Source: Legionella maceachernii
GTDB taxonomy: Bacteria > Pseudomonadota > Gammaproteobacteria > Legionellales > Legionellaceae
Length of the DNA stretch: 64,000 bases
Direction of reading: 5' to 3'
Assembly: GCF_900167045.1 (NCBI RefSeq)
Contig: NZ_FUXJ01000004.1
Coordinates: 179,776-243,775, forward strand
The notes under the pieces were generated by a model. That model ran no database searches. It was not told the DNA's origin and was given only the letters and a program-made list of their open reading frames with translations. A program made the position numbers and the translations under genes. This document shows, one piece after another, positions 27,301 to 36,035 of the stretch. Each line of letters opens with the position of its first letter. Position 1 is the stretch's first letter.

Positions 27301-27921
27301 TCATCCAGGTATTCCGCTATGAAAGCGAAATACCTTATCCTTTGAGCCAATTAAAGCATTTTCTATTTTTAAGAAAGCGTTCAAGCGGTCATCAATATCC
27401 CCACCATACCGCTTAGCCAGCCGAAGATAATCTAGAAAATGACGCGCTTCCGATTTAACCAAAGAAGCATAAAATTTACTTAAACCGTTATCATTCATTC
27501 GCGGAATAAGCGCATTAAATCGTTCGCAAGAGCGGGCTTCGATAATGGCACCGACAATGAGCTGATCGCGTAATCGCTCTATACACCCCCCTTTAGTGAC
27601 AAGTCGATGCATTTTTTGTGCATAATCAGCTGGGGGAAGTGGACCAAAACGAATATTTCGATTAACCATCAAGCGAGTTACTTTTTCAAAATGCAATAAT
27701 TCTTCTCTTGCCAAAGGAGACATGACCTCAACTAACTCTGGTTTTTCGGGGTATTTAGAAATAAAATTAACGGCTGTCGCCGCTGCTTTTCGTTCGCAAT
27801 GCGCATGATCAATTAATAAAGTGGGTATATTGGCAACAGCCGCATCGAGCCAACCTTCTGGGGTGGGTAAGCGAAGAAAATCAATTAACGTTTGCAAATC
27901 ATTTGAATCTGAGCTTAGCAT
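27301..27921 (-). CDS. miaE: tRNA-(ms2io6A37) hydroxylase MiaE
   Basis: This is a 206-residue diiron monooxygenase that hydroxylates the isopentenyl group of ms2i6A37 in tRNAs reading UNN codons. The ligand pairs of the ferritin-like fold are visible: DHAHCERKA, REELLHFEK, EARSCERF and SEARHFLDYL. The length is typical. It is convergent with the preceding unknown gene (28 bases) and divergent from the next one. Confidence 0.92.
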   Translation of the reverse strand: MLSSDSNDLQTLIDFLRLPTPEGWLDAAVANIPTLLIDHAHCERKAAATAVNFISKYPEKPELVEVMSPLAREELLHFEKVTRLMVNRNIRFGPLPPADYAQKMHRLVTKGGCIERLRDQLIVGAIIEARSCERFNALIPRMNDNGLSKFYASLVKSEARHFLDYLRLAKRYGGDIDDRLNAFLKIENALIGSKDKVFRFHSGIPG

Positions 27922-27997
27922 AACAAATTTACACTATACTTTGTAAAATAATGCCCTTATATCTTACAGATAATGAAAAATCAAATTGGATCAAATA

Positions 27998-28894
27998 ATG
28001 AGTGCAGCAGAAACAAGTAACGAGTTATCAATCTGGTTATCAACTTATGGCTTGATAACCGCTGAACGAATTCTAGAGCATTACAAAATTCGACTACAGC
28101 ATGAAGAGTTCATCGCTGCAATAAAAAATCCAAACACGTTTTATCATCGTTTGTTAAAAGTGCCATTAAGAAATGTATTTAATGGGATTATTTTGCAACA
28201 AGCAAATGATTATCAAGTTTATGCGCAAAAAATATTCATTGATTACTTAATGTCGGGTGAGACCAGTAAATCAGAAGATTCACCAGGTGCCCTTACACGT
28301 GAAGATTTAGAAAATGAACGCAGAACACTAGTCAGTATGGGGGATGATTTTCATCAATGCGAACTCGATCATAATAAACTCATTGCCGAATGCCAGAGGA
28401 ATCTTATTGAGTATGCAGCAGAATGGAAAAAAAATTTAGCGACTGCAGCCAAAAGGATTCGTGATGAGTTAAGGCTACAGGGCGTGGATAAAGAGAACAA
28501 TGTCATTATCCAAGCAGTCAATGCATTGATAATTCAATCGGATTCGTCTAAGGGAAATAAAATTAATAGTAAAGATAATTCATGGCTTCGTGCGGAAAAG
28601 ATTATCGGAGGAAAGTTATCCGAAGAGGCAAGACAAATTTTTATTGAACAAATCGCCAAATTGGTTGATTTCTCATCAGAAATAGAGTCTTCCCTCGCCA
28701 ATTTTTCGAACAAAGCGAATGAAATGGGAGCAAGAGTACGTCAATGGCGCTCCGATTTTTATAAGTTAATCCTGCGTGTGAACGAATTGATTCAATTACT
28801 CCCTGAATACCATACGGATTCTACCCAGACTGAGGAAAATCGTGAAACACTTTATTTTGATTCAGCTCTTGGGGAGGAGGAGCAAAAAGGGTAA
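27998..28894 (+). CDS. Unknown helical protein; DotZ candidate by position
   Basis: This is a 298-residue, mostly helical, soluble protein with an acidic C-terminus (EEEQKG). I see no recognisable domain. The ATG at 27998 is preferred to an in-frame TTG at 27986. It lies between miaE and ndk. As I recall, DotZ (lpg1549), a roughly 300-residue subunit of the Dot/Icm type IV coupling complex, occupies the same slot next to ndk (lpg1548). Size and position agree; sequence identity is untested. If correct, the organism carries a Dot/Icm system. Confidence 0.5.
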   Translation: MSAAETSNELSIWLSTYGLITAERILEHYKIRLQHEEFIAAIKNPNTFYHRLLKVPLRNVFNGIILQQANDYQVYAQKIFIDYLMSGETSKSEDSPGALTREDLENERRTLVSMGDDFHQCELDHNKLIAECQRNLIEYAAEWKKNLATAAKRIRDELRLQGVDKENNVIIQAVNALIIQSDSSKGNKINSKDNSWLRAEKIIGGKLSEEARQIFIEQIAKLVDFSSEIESSLANFSNKANEMGARVRQWRSDFYKLILRVNELIQLLPEYHTDSTQTEENRETLYFDSALGEEEQKG

Positions 28895-28924
28895 CCTGCT
28901 CAGGAGGCATCATGCTGTTGTCGC

Positions 28925-29450
28925 AACGTCGTGAGGGAGCACCTCGGAGGTTACTGCCAAGAGTCAGGAGGTCCCTCGCTTTTGCTCGGGATGACAGTTG
29001 TGTTGTCGTCCTGAGTGAAGCGAAGGACCTCCTTGGATGGGGTTACTGCCAAGAGTCGGAGGTCCCTCGCTTTTGCTCGGGATGACAGTTGTGTTGTCGT
29101 CCTGAGTGAAGCGAAGGACCTCCTTGGATGGGGTTACTGCCAAGAGTCGGAGGTCCCTCGCTTTTGCTCGGGATGACAGTTGTGTTGTCGTCCTGAGCGA
29201 AGCGAAGGATCTCCCCGAGAGTTACAGCCAAGGTCGGGAGGTCCCTCGCTTTGCTCGGGATGAAGTTGTATTGTCGTCCTGAGCGAAGCGAAGGATCTCC
29301 CCGAGAGTTACAGTCAGGGTTGGGAGGTCCCTCGCTTTGCTCGGGATGAAGTTGTATTGTCGTCCTGAGCGAAGCGAAGGATCTCCCTGAGAGTTACAGC
29401 CAAGGTCGGGAGGTCCCTTGCTTTTCTCGGGATGACATTCATGAAGCGGA
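28925..29450. repeat. Six-copy 86-91 bp tandem array of the dispersed element
   Basis: The landmark ggtccc recurs at 28970, 29061, 29152, 29240, 29326 and 29412, giving periods of 91, 91, 88, 86 and 86 bp. Each unit holds opposed core copies (ctcgctttgctcgggatga and cctgagcgaagcgaaggatc) joined by a gttactgccaagagtcgg spacer. The first three units and last three form two subtypes, suggesting sequential duplication. The array fills most of the gap between the DotZ candidate and ndk. The 62-codon reverse frame within it is an artefact. Confidence 0.92.
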
Positions 29451-29500
29451 TTGAGCGAATCGCACTGAGAGATTACTATCCATTAAGCAGACACTTCGTG

Positions 29501-29506
29501 TATAAT
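29501..29506 (+). promoter_or_regulatory. Promoter -10 element of ndk
   Basis: A perfect TATAAT preceded by TGTG sits 38 bases before the ndk ATG, just after the repeat array. No strong -35 is visible at standard spacing. Confidence 0.45.
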
Positions 29507-29543
29507 ATCGCGCTTTTAATCTATCATTAATCGGAGCGTCTTT

Positions 29544-29969
29544 ATGACAAATGAATTAACCCTTTCCATTATTAAACCCGATGCTGTCGCTAAGAACGTC
29601 ATTGGCCAAATTTATTCCCGATTTGAAAAAGCTGGGCTCAAAATCGTTGCTGCAAAAATGGCCCACCTCACCCGAGCGCAAGCGGAAGGTTTTTATGCTG
29701 TTCATAAAGCAAGACCCTTTTTTAATGATTTAGTGAGCTTTATGATTTCTGGTCCTGTCATGATTCAAGTATTACAAGGCCCAAATGCAATTGCTAAAAA
29801 TCGTGAACTGATGGGCGCTACTAATCCTAAGGAAGCTGCTCCCGGTACTATTCGCGCGGATTTTGCAGACAGCATCGATGCTAACGCCGTTCATGGTTCT
29901 GACAGTGCTGAAACGGCTGCTCAAGAAGTTGCTTTCTTTTTTGAGCCGCATGAAGTTTGTGAGCGATAA
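29544..29969 (+). CDS. ndk: Nucleoside diphosphate kinase
   Basis: This is a 141-residue NDK that transfers the gamma phosphate from ATP to NDPs through a phospho-histidine. The active site NAVHGSDS places the catalytic His at 117. The N-terminal SIIKPDAV and the [11 protein letters not shown] loop are also present. The ribosome site is GGAGCG. It is monocistronic by appearance, with its own -10. Confidence 0.97.
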   Translation: MTNELTLSIIKPDAVAKNVIGQIYSRFEKAGLKIVAAKMAHLTRAQAEGFYAVHKARPFFNDLVSFMISGPVMIQVLQGPNAIAKNRELMGATNPKEAAPGTIRADFADSIDANAVHGSDSAETAAQEVAFFFEPHEVCER

Positions 29970-30017
29970 TTCATTTATAGGCATCTTCGATGTAAGTGGT
30001 CTGGACGGGACATAGCC

Positions 30018-30058
30018 ATCGCTCCACGTGCCGCGGCCTGTCCGCGGGACGTAGCGAT
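30018..30058. terminator. Hairpin-forming palindrome between ndk and rlmN
   Basis: Left arm cgtgccgcgg (30027-30036) pairs with ccgcgggacg (30042-30051) with one mismatch. Outer arms atcgct (30018-30023) and agcgat (30053-30058) extend the stem. The loop is cctgt. There is no T-run. It may be a terminator for ndk or a second small dispersed palindrome family; it is distinctly GC-rich against its surroundings. Confidence 0.45.
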
Positions 30059-30120
30059 AAGATTCACTACCTTCACTTAATGGCAGGTTGTGAGTGTTAT
30101 GAAATTCAGTGGAGTAAGTG

Positions 30121-31242
30121 ATGAATCAGAAAATTAATTTATTGAATTTCAATCATCAACAAATGCGTGATTTTTTCAGCGAATTGGGAGAAAAACCCTA
30201 CCGTGCCCAGCAGGTCATGCAGTGGATTCATCAATACGGATTTCATGACTTCTCACAGATGAGTAATTTAGGTAAGGCGTTACGCGAGCGTCTTAATCAG
30301 ATAGCAGAGATTCGGCTTCCCGAGATCATTACTTGCCAAAAATCAAGCGATGGAACATGCAAATGGTTACTAAAACTCGATTGCGGGAATTGCATTGAAA
30401 CGGTTTTTATACCTGAAACCAACCGTGGGACGCTTTGTGTGTCCTCGCAAGTAGGTTGCGCATTGAATTGCAGCTTCTGTTCAACAGCAAAGCAAGGATT
30501 CAATCGAAATTTATCCATTGCAGAAATTATTGGCCAGGTTTGGTTAGCTGTACGCGAATTGTCTCAACAAAACGGTTTCCATGATAAAAAAATAACAAAT
30601 GTAGTCATGATGGGCATGGGTGAGCCTTTACTTAATTTTGATAATGTCGTAGCGGCCATGGATATCATGATGGATGATTTCGCTTATGGTTTATCGAAGC
30701 GGCGGGTCACTTTAAGTACTTCTGGCGTTTTACCTGAGCTTGAGCGCTTACGGGAAGTTAGTCCTGTCGCTTTAGCGGTTTCCTTGCATGCGCCAAACGA
30801 TGAGTTACGTAATCAATTAGTACCGATCAATAAAAAATACCCATTAGCTGAGCTCATGGCGCTGTGTAAAAGGTACTTTAAAAACGAATCCAAGCGAAGA
30901 GTCACTTTTGAATACGTGATGCTAAAAGGGGTTAATGATCAACCAGAGCATGCAGATCAGCTCATTAAATTATTACGCGACGTGCCTGCCAAGGTTAATT
31001 TGATCCCTTTTAATCCTTTCCCTATGACTGAATATGAACGCTCTTCCCAGCAAGCCATTGATACTTTCCGTGAACGATTGCTGGCGAAAGGGATTAATAC
31101 GATCACGCGTAAAACAAGGGGCGATGATATTGATGCTGCATGCGGGCAACTTGCTGGTGAAGTAAAAGATAGAACAAGTCGTTCACGACGCTGGCAAAAA
31201 TTGCATTTTGTGCCTAAAAAGCAAATCGAAAGAGCAGAATAG
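30121..31242 (+). CDS. rlmN: Dual-specificity 23S rRNA/tRNA adenine-C2 methyltransferase RlmN
   Basis: This is a 373-residue radical-SAM enzyme that methylates A2503 of 23S rRNA and A37 of some tRNAs. The CxxxCxxC cluster motif is CALNCSFC (Cys113, 117, 120), and the methyl-carrying cysteine near the C-terminus is Cys341 in AACGQ. The ATG at 30121 is set by GGAG six bases upstream; a GTG at 30118 is in frame. The order ndk-rlmN-pilW-rodZ-hisS is widespread in gammaproteobacteria. Confidence 0.95.
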   Translation: MNQKINLLNFNHQQMRDFFSELGEKPYRAQQVMQWIHQYGFHDFSQMSNLGKALRERLNQIAEIRLPEIITCQKSSDGTCKWLLKLDCGNCIETVFIPETNRGTLCVSSQVGCALNCSFCSTAKQGFNRNLSIAEIIGQVWLAVRELSQQNGFHDKKITNVVMMGMGEPLLNFDNVVAAMDIMMDDFAYGLSKRRVTLSTSGVLPELERLREVSPVALAVSLHAPNDELRNQLVPINKKYPLAELMALCKRYFKNESKRRVTFEYVMLKGVNDQPEHADQLIKLLRDVPAKVNLIPFNPFPMTEYERSSQQAIDTFRERLLAKGINTITRKTRGDDIDAACGQLAGEVKDRTSRSRRWQKLHFVPKKQIERAE

Positions 31243-31334
31243 CTTGAGATTTACTGAAAAAAGAGAGGTCATTACATTCAAAAATTAGATGCGTTTTGCC
31301 TTGCGAAAAGAGTGCGTAACTTTTCTTTAATGGT

Positions 31335-31340
31335 TATAAT
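31335..31340 (+). promoter_or_regulatory. Promoter -10 element ahead of pilW
   Basis: TATAAT lies 31 bases before the pilW GTG, inside ggttataatggcc, the best -10 in the rlmN-pilW gap. The -35 is not clear. Confidence 0.4.
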
Positions 31341-31371
31341 GGCCAATCTTTAAAATGCAATACGAATAATT

Positions 31372-32148
31372 GTGTTAAATTTATTCCGGCTGTTACTCAT
31401 TTTTGGCTTAGTATTACTGCAGGCGTGTCAATCAAAAATGACAGTGAATGCAGAGCAAGCTATGCAGGCCCAAAAGCAAAAAGACGCGGCATCATACAAT
31501 ACTCAATTGGGCATGATTTATCTCAAACAGGGAGATAGGCCAAGGGCTAAGCGTAAGTTGCTTGCTGCTTTAAAATTAGCGCCCAAGTCATCTGAGGTAA
31601 ACGCAGCAATGGCTTATTATTTTGAGATGACAGGAAATACAAAACAAGCTCGTATTTTTTACAAAAAAGCATTATCTTTAGCCTCTAATAGCGGAGCACA
31701 ACTCAACAACTATGGTACTTTTTTGTGCCGATTAGGCCGATATAAGCAAGCCGAAGGGTATTTCTTAAACGCAGTCAAAGATGTGTATTATGTTAACTCC
31801 GCTGGAGCCTATGAAAACGCAGGATTATGTTTGGCGGCTATTCCGGATTACACTAAAGCCAGAAGTTATTTTGTGAAAGCACTAAAACAGGATCCACAGC
31901 GGAAACAATCGCTTTATGAGTTAGTCAAAATAGAGCTAAAACAGGGGCATGCAGAAAAAGCCGTAATGGACTTGCAAAATTACGCTGAAATGACTATGAA
32001 TGATTCTAAGTTGCTGGGCATAGCAATAGAAGCAGCGCATAAAGCGGGAAAAACAAAACTTGAGGTAGTTTATAAACAACGGCTGACCAGGCTAAATCAT
32101 TTTACGGACTCTACCGGAGAAAAGAATGACAACAGTAATAATGGATGA
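31372..32148 (+). CDS. pilW: Type IV pilus biogenesis lipoprotein PilW/PilF
   Basis: This 258-residue outer-membrane lipoprotein helps PilQ secretin assembly. The signal peptide ends in lipobox LLQAC (Cys19). Several TPR units follow (NTQLGMIYLKQGDRPRAKRK, AAMAYYFEMTGNTKQARIFY and later ones). The start is GTG 31372. It overlaps rodZ by 23 bases. Its pilus partners pilB-pilC-pilD lie at the far end of this window. Confidence 0.9.
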   Translation: MLNLFRLLLIFGLVLLQACQSKMTVNAEQAMQAQKQKDAASYNTQLGMIYLKQGDRPRAKRKLLAALKLAPKSSEVNAAMAYYFEMTGNTKQARIFYKKALSLASNSGAQLNNYGTFLCRLGRYKQAEGYFLNAVKDVYYVNSAGAYENAGLCLAAIPDYTKARSYFVKALKQDPQRKQSLYELVKIELKQGHAEKAVMDLQNYAEMTMNDSKLLGIAIEAAHKAGKTKLEVVYKQRLTRLNHFTDSTGEKNDNSNNG

Positions 32149-32692
32149 AATTCATAACGGTACTTCAGAAAAACCCGGCATGCAATTAGCGCGCGTGCGC
32201 GAAAAAAAAGGATATAGCCAGGAGTACGTCGCCGGTAAGCTTCATTTACGCGTTAGAATTATTGAGCTTCTTGAGGCGGACGACTATGATCAAATGCCTG
32301 AGCCTGTTTTTATCAAAGGCTATATTCGCGCCTACGCCAAATTATTGGGCGTTCCGGTTGATCCCTTATTGGAAATATTTAACAGCATGCACTCCACGGA
32401 GCGAAAATTGGAAAAGGCATTGTGGCAAAGCAAGCGAGAATCAAACAAAGGAGAGCGAACAGTTCGCATATTAACCGGTTTAATAGCGGTGGCTGCAGTG
32501 GTTGCTGTTGGCATTTGGTGGCAGAAAAATAAAGACAGCACCCAAATTTTTTCTGCTAAAAATGCCCCGGTGGTTGCCGAACAAGCGTCGAAGACAGAAG
32601 CCGAAATTAGGTTAACAGATCTTTCTAAAATGCGTTCCATGCTTACTCCTAATAATAGTCAGATAACACCGTTGGAGACAAAAGGTGGCTGA
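32126..32692 (+). CDS. rodZ: Short RodZ-type cell-shape protein
   Basis: This 188-residue protein has an N-terminal Xre-like HTH_25 domain at about 20-90 (LARVREKKGYSQEYVAGKLHLR and KGYIRAYAKLLG). A single membrane helix follows at about 112-130, then only about 58 periplasmic residues. E. coli RodZ is about 337 residues and ends in a larger beta domain, so this is a short form lacking it. The family anchors MreB to the membrane. The ATG at 32126 overlaps pilW; ATG 32141 is an alternative. The gene overlaps hisS by 8 bases. Confidence 0.8.
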   Translation: MTTVIMDEIHNGTSEKPGMQLARVREKKGYSQEYVAGKLHLRVRIIELLEADDYDQMPEPVFIKGYIRAYAKLLGVPVDPLLEIFNSMHSTERKLEKALWQSKRESNKGERTVRILTGLIAVAAVVAVGIWWQKNKDSTQIFSAKNAPVVAEQASKTEAEIRLTDLSKMRSMLTPNNSQITPLETKGG

Positions 32693-33968
32693 GAGAATCC
32701 AAGCAATAAGAGGTATGAATGATATTTTACCTCAGCAAACTCCCTCATGGCGTAGACTTGAAGAACTATTCACCCGCTGTCTTTTGCAGTACGGTTATGA
32801 AGAAATTCGTTTCCCTTTGCTAGAAAGCACTCAACTGTTTAAACGGACAATTGGTGAAGTCACTGATATCGTTGAAAAAGAAATGTACACTTTTAACGAC
32901 TTAAATGGCGATAGCTTAACCTTAAGGCCTGAGGGCACAGCGGGTTGTTTACGTGCGTGTTTGGAGCATGGCTTATTGCATAATCAGCAGCAAAAATTGT
33001 GGTATATCGGTCCTATGTTTCGACATGAAAAGCCACAAAAAGGTCGGTATAGGCAATTCTATCAATTTGGCGTAGAAGCTTTGGGCATCGACGGTGCAGC
33101 GATAGAGCTCGAATTGATAGCGATCTGCAAGCGGTTATGGGCTTTATTAGGTATTGAGAACGACGTTCAGTTGCAAATTAACACATTAGGTGAGTTAAGT
33201 GAGCGCCAGTTATATAGAGAGAAATTAATCGCTTATTTCAAACTTCATTTTGATCAACTGGATGATGATAGCAAGCGGCGTTTAGATCGAAATCCGATGA
33301 GGATTCTCGATAGTAAAAATCCCGAAATGCAATCCTTAATCAATGAAGCGCCGCGACTGATCGATTCACTGGGTAAGGAGAGTAGGCAGCGTTTTTCTGA
33401 CTTATGTGAGGGACTCACTCAATTAGGGATTTCCTATTCCATTAATCCTGTTTTAGTGCGTGGTTTAGATTATTATGGGCACACTGTTTTTGAATGGGTC
33501 ACTGAGAAATTAGGCAGTCAAGCAACGGTTTGCGCAGGAGGGCGCTACGATGCGCTGGTCGAGCATTTGGGGGGTAATCCAACCCCCGCTGTTGGTTTTG
33601 CGATGGGAGCTGAGCGATTGCTCCTATTATTAGAAACGCTAGCGATAGCGCAAAATAACGTCCAAGCTCCTGCTGTATTTATCATTGCGAATGGCAACGA
33701 GGCAATGCAAAACGCTTTAATAATTGCTGAAAAATTGCGTAATGCGAATCAAAATTGGCAGATCATTACAAACACAGTAGGCGGTGGCTTTAAAAGCCAG
33801 TTTCGTAAAGCGGACAAAAGCGGGGCAGCGTTTGCTTTAATCTTAGGAGAGGAAGAAGTTGCACAGGGGACAATTAGTATCAAAAATTTGCGTCAGCAAG
33901 AAGAGCAGGTCACTCTCTTGCAGCAAGAGTTGATTGGTTATTTGCAGAATGAGTTAACGTCGGCTTAA
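32685..33968 (+). CDS. hisS: Histidyl-tRNA synthetase
   Basis: This is a 427-residue class II aminoacyl-tRNA synthetase. Motif 2 (MFRHEKPQKGRYRQFYQFGVE), the His-specific LVRGLDYYGHTVFEWV and motif 3 (AVGFAMGAERLLLLL) are visible. An anticodon-binding domain forms the last 100 residues. The start is GTG 32685 with TTGGAGA about 6 bases upstream, overlapping rodZ. Confidence 0.96.
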   Translation: MAERIQAIRGMNDILPQQTPSWRRLEELFTRCLLQYGYEEIRFPLLESTQLFKRTIGEVTDIVEKEMYTFNDLNGDSLTLRPEGTAGCLRACLEHGLLHNQQQKLWYIGPMFRHEKPQKGRYRQFYQFGVEALGIDGAAIELELIAICKRLWALLGIENDVQLQINTLGELSERQLYREKLIAYFKLHFDQLDDDSKRRLDRNPMRILDSKNPEMQSLINEAPRLIDSLGKESRQRFSDLCEGLTQLGISYSINPVLVRGLDYYGHTVFEWVTEKLGSQATVCAGGRYDALVEHLGGNPTPAVGFAMGAERLLLLLETLAIAQNNVQAPAVFIIANGNEAMQNALIIAEKLRNANQNWQIITNTVGGGFKSQFRKADKSGAAFALILGEEEVAQGTISIKNLRQQEEQVTLLQQELIGYLQNELTSA

Positions 33969-33982
33969 TTTCGTCTTAAACA

Positions 33983-34060
33983 TAGCGAAGGAGCTCTAAA
34001 GAGGCTATTGCCAGGAGTCAAGAGATCCATCGTTAGGCTCAAGGTGGTTATAAAAAGCTT
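33983..34060. repeat. Degenerate dispersed element between hisS and yfgM
   Basis: A worn inverted pair (agcgaaggagctc against gagatccatcgttaggctca) with the gctattgccaggagtca spacer lies inside what is otherwise a tight operon. It makes the yfgM frame appear to start 30 codons too early. Confidence 0.65.
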
Positions 34061-34097
34061 AGTAGGGGTTGAGCACTTACGTGCAGGGGAGAGTAGA

Positions 34098-34769
34098 ATG
34101 TCTGTTTATATGACAGAGGAAGAACAGTTAGCAGCAATAAAAAATTGGTGGAATAAATACAGTAATGTGATTACTGTTATTTTATCCCTGGTATTGCTGG
34201 TTACTGCCGGATTTAAATATTGGAATTGGCATCAGGAAAAAATAAGCACGCAAGCATCGACAGCGTATGAGCGGCTTATGGTTGCTTTTTCAAATCAAGA
34301 TGAAAACAATATCCAATCTTATGCAAACCAATTAATTAAAGATTATGGAAAGACAGTTTATGCGGATGCTGCTCGCTTGACCTTAGCCAAAATGTTAGTC
34401 ACCAATGATCAGTATGATAAGGCACGCGAAAATCTAGAATACGTTGCTGAACATTCAAAAATGCAGTCACTAAAGCAAGTGGCTAAATTACGCATTGCTC
34501 GTTTATTTGCAGCCCAAAAAGCCTATGACAAAGCATTAGCCGAACTGGCTGTAGTGGATGATTCTGTTTATATGCCTGTCATTAATGAATTAAAAGGCGA
34601 TATTTATGCTGCAACAGGAAATTATCAGCAAGCAATTCAATCGTATAAGGAAGCGATAACGGAAGTGAGAACTAATGGAATGGGCAATCTTTTTCTTGAA
34701 ATGAAAACAAATGAGTTGGCTGCTCTTGCTCAATCAGTGAATGCAAATGAGAGCACGCTACAATCGTAA
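34098..34769 (+). CDS. yfgM: YfgM-family ancillary SecYEG/BamB-associated protein
   Basis: This is a 223-residue inner-membrane protein. A short cytoplasmic N-terminus (MSVYMTEEEQLAAIKNWW) leads to one membrane helix at about 23-40 and a periplasmic TPR-like domain. YfgM sits between hisS and bamB in most gammaproteobacteria and contacts SecYEG and periplasmic chaperones. The ATG at 34098 has AGGGGAGAG upstream; the longer frame back to 34008 reads through a degenerate repeat. Confidence 0.88.
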   Translation: MSVYMTEEEQLAAIKNWWNKYSNVITVILSLVLLVTAGFKYWNWHQEKISTQASTAYERLMVAFSNQDENNIQSYANQLIKDYGKTVYADAARLTLAKMLVTNDQYDKARENLEYVAEHSKMQSLKQVAKLRIARLFAAQKAYDKALAELAVVDDSVYMPVINELKGDIYAATGNYQQAIQSYKEAITEVRTNGMGNLFLEMKTNELAALAQSVNANESTLQS

Positions 34770-34868
34770 TCCTTAAGGAAGTCGCTCGCTTGATGGGGTG
34801 ATCGAACGGTTAGATTTCGCTGGGATTGCGAGAAAATAGGTATTCAATCAGTTTAAGTAAGAGGAAAT

Positions 34869-36032
34869 ATGTTGCGCATTAACAAAAAATTGGTCATTTT
34901 GACGGTATGTGTTTTATTGCAAGCTTGTTCTAAAGTAGATGATTATATGCTGGGTAAAGACAATACGCCGGCACCAGCGGCTTTGGAACCGATTACTCCT
35001 AAAGCAAAAGTAGTTGAAAAATGGTCTGTACCGATAGGTGGTTCACAAAAAAATAATGCCCATCTCAAATTAATACCTGAGATTGTAGGTAATGTGGTCT
35101 ATACTGCTGACGCGAGTGGGTTAGTACAGGCGATCAATCGAAGCAATGGTAAATTACTTTGGTCTAAAAACCTAGATCATGGTTTGGTCAGTGGCCCAAC
35201 CGTAGCCGCTGGTGTCATTGCAGTGGGTACGGATGCTTCTGCTATCGTCTTATTAAAACAAGCTGATGGTAGTCAACTTTGGCAGCAAAAACTTTCTGGA
35301 GAGGTTCTTGCTAAACCAGTGATAACAGCGAACAAAATAATTGCCAAAACAATTGATGGCAATTTATACGCTTTTAACTTAGCGAATGGTGAGAAACTAT
35401 GGTTATCTGATCATGGAGCCCCCAGCTTAATTCTAAAAGCCAGCTCATCGCCAGTAGTCGTTGGTAATTTAGTTTTGGTGGGTTATTCCGATGGTAAGAT
35501 GGATGCAGTGGATATCCAGACAGGCCGTTTAGTTTGGCGACGCAGTATCGCTTATGCCAGTGGAGCAAGTGATGTTGAACGCTTAGTCGACATTGATGCT
35601 GATCCCATTGTGCGGGGTAACGTGGCCTACTTGGCGAGTTATCAAGGCTATATTGGTGCATTATCGTTAACGGATGGTCAATTTATATGGCGTAAGCCAG
35701 CCTCTGTTTATAGAAACATGACCATTGACAGTAAAACTATTTATTTAACGGACAGTGATGATATTGTTTGGGCAATTAATCGTCAAAATGGGCAGGTTAA
35801 TTGGAAGCAGGTCGCCTTGAAGGCGAGAGGCTTAACGGAACCAGTCCTGGTAGGAGACCGTTTAGTCGTTGGTGATAAAACAGGATTACTTCATGTTTTA
35901 GCAACCCAAAATGGGGAGTTAATTTCACGTACGGAAGTAGGCGGTGCGATTACGACTGCGCCTTCAGCTGCGGGGAATACTATTTATGTCATGTCGGCTG
36001 ATGGCAAATTAAGTCGTTATTCAGTGGGTTAA
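34869..36032 (+). CDS. bamB: Outer-membrane assembly lipoprotein BamB
   Basis: This 387-residue lipoprotein is a subunit of the BAM beta-barrel assembly machine. The signal peptide ends in LLQAC (Cys20). Repeated PQQ-type propeller blades are visible as GKLLWSKNL, GSQLWQQKLSG, GEKLWLSDHG, GRLVWRRS, GQFIWRKP and GQVNWKQV. The ribosome site is AAGAGGAAAT. der follows after 3 bases. Confidence 0.95.
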   Translation: MLRINKKLVILTVCVLLQACSKVDDYMLGKDNTPAPAALEPITPKAKVVEKWSVPIGGSQKNNAHLKLIPEIVGNVVYTADASGLVQAINRSNGKLLWSKNLDHGLVSGPTVAAGVIAVGTDASAIVLLKQADGSQLWQQKLSGEVLAKPVITANKIIAKTIDGNLYAFNLANGEKLWLSDHGAPSLILKASSSPVVVGNLVLVGYSDGKMDAVDIQTGRLVWRRSIAYASGASDVERLVDIDADPIVRGNVAYLASYQGYIGALSLTDGQFIWRKPASVYRNMTIDSKTIYLTDSDDIVWAINRQNGQVNWKQVALKARGLTEPVLVGDRLVVGDKTGLLHVLATQNGELISRTEVGGAITTAPSAAGNTIYVMSADGKLSRYSVG

Positions 36033-36035
36033 TTA

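Noticed and set aside
34008-34097. Longer N-terminus for YfgM
   Set aside because: The extra 30 codons come from a degenerate repeat copy; ATG 34098 has a strong ribosome site.
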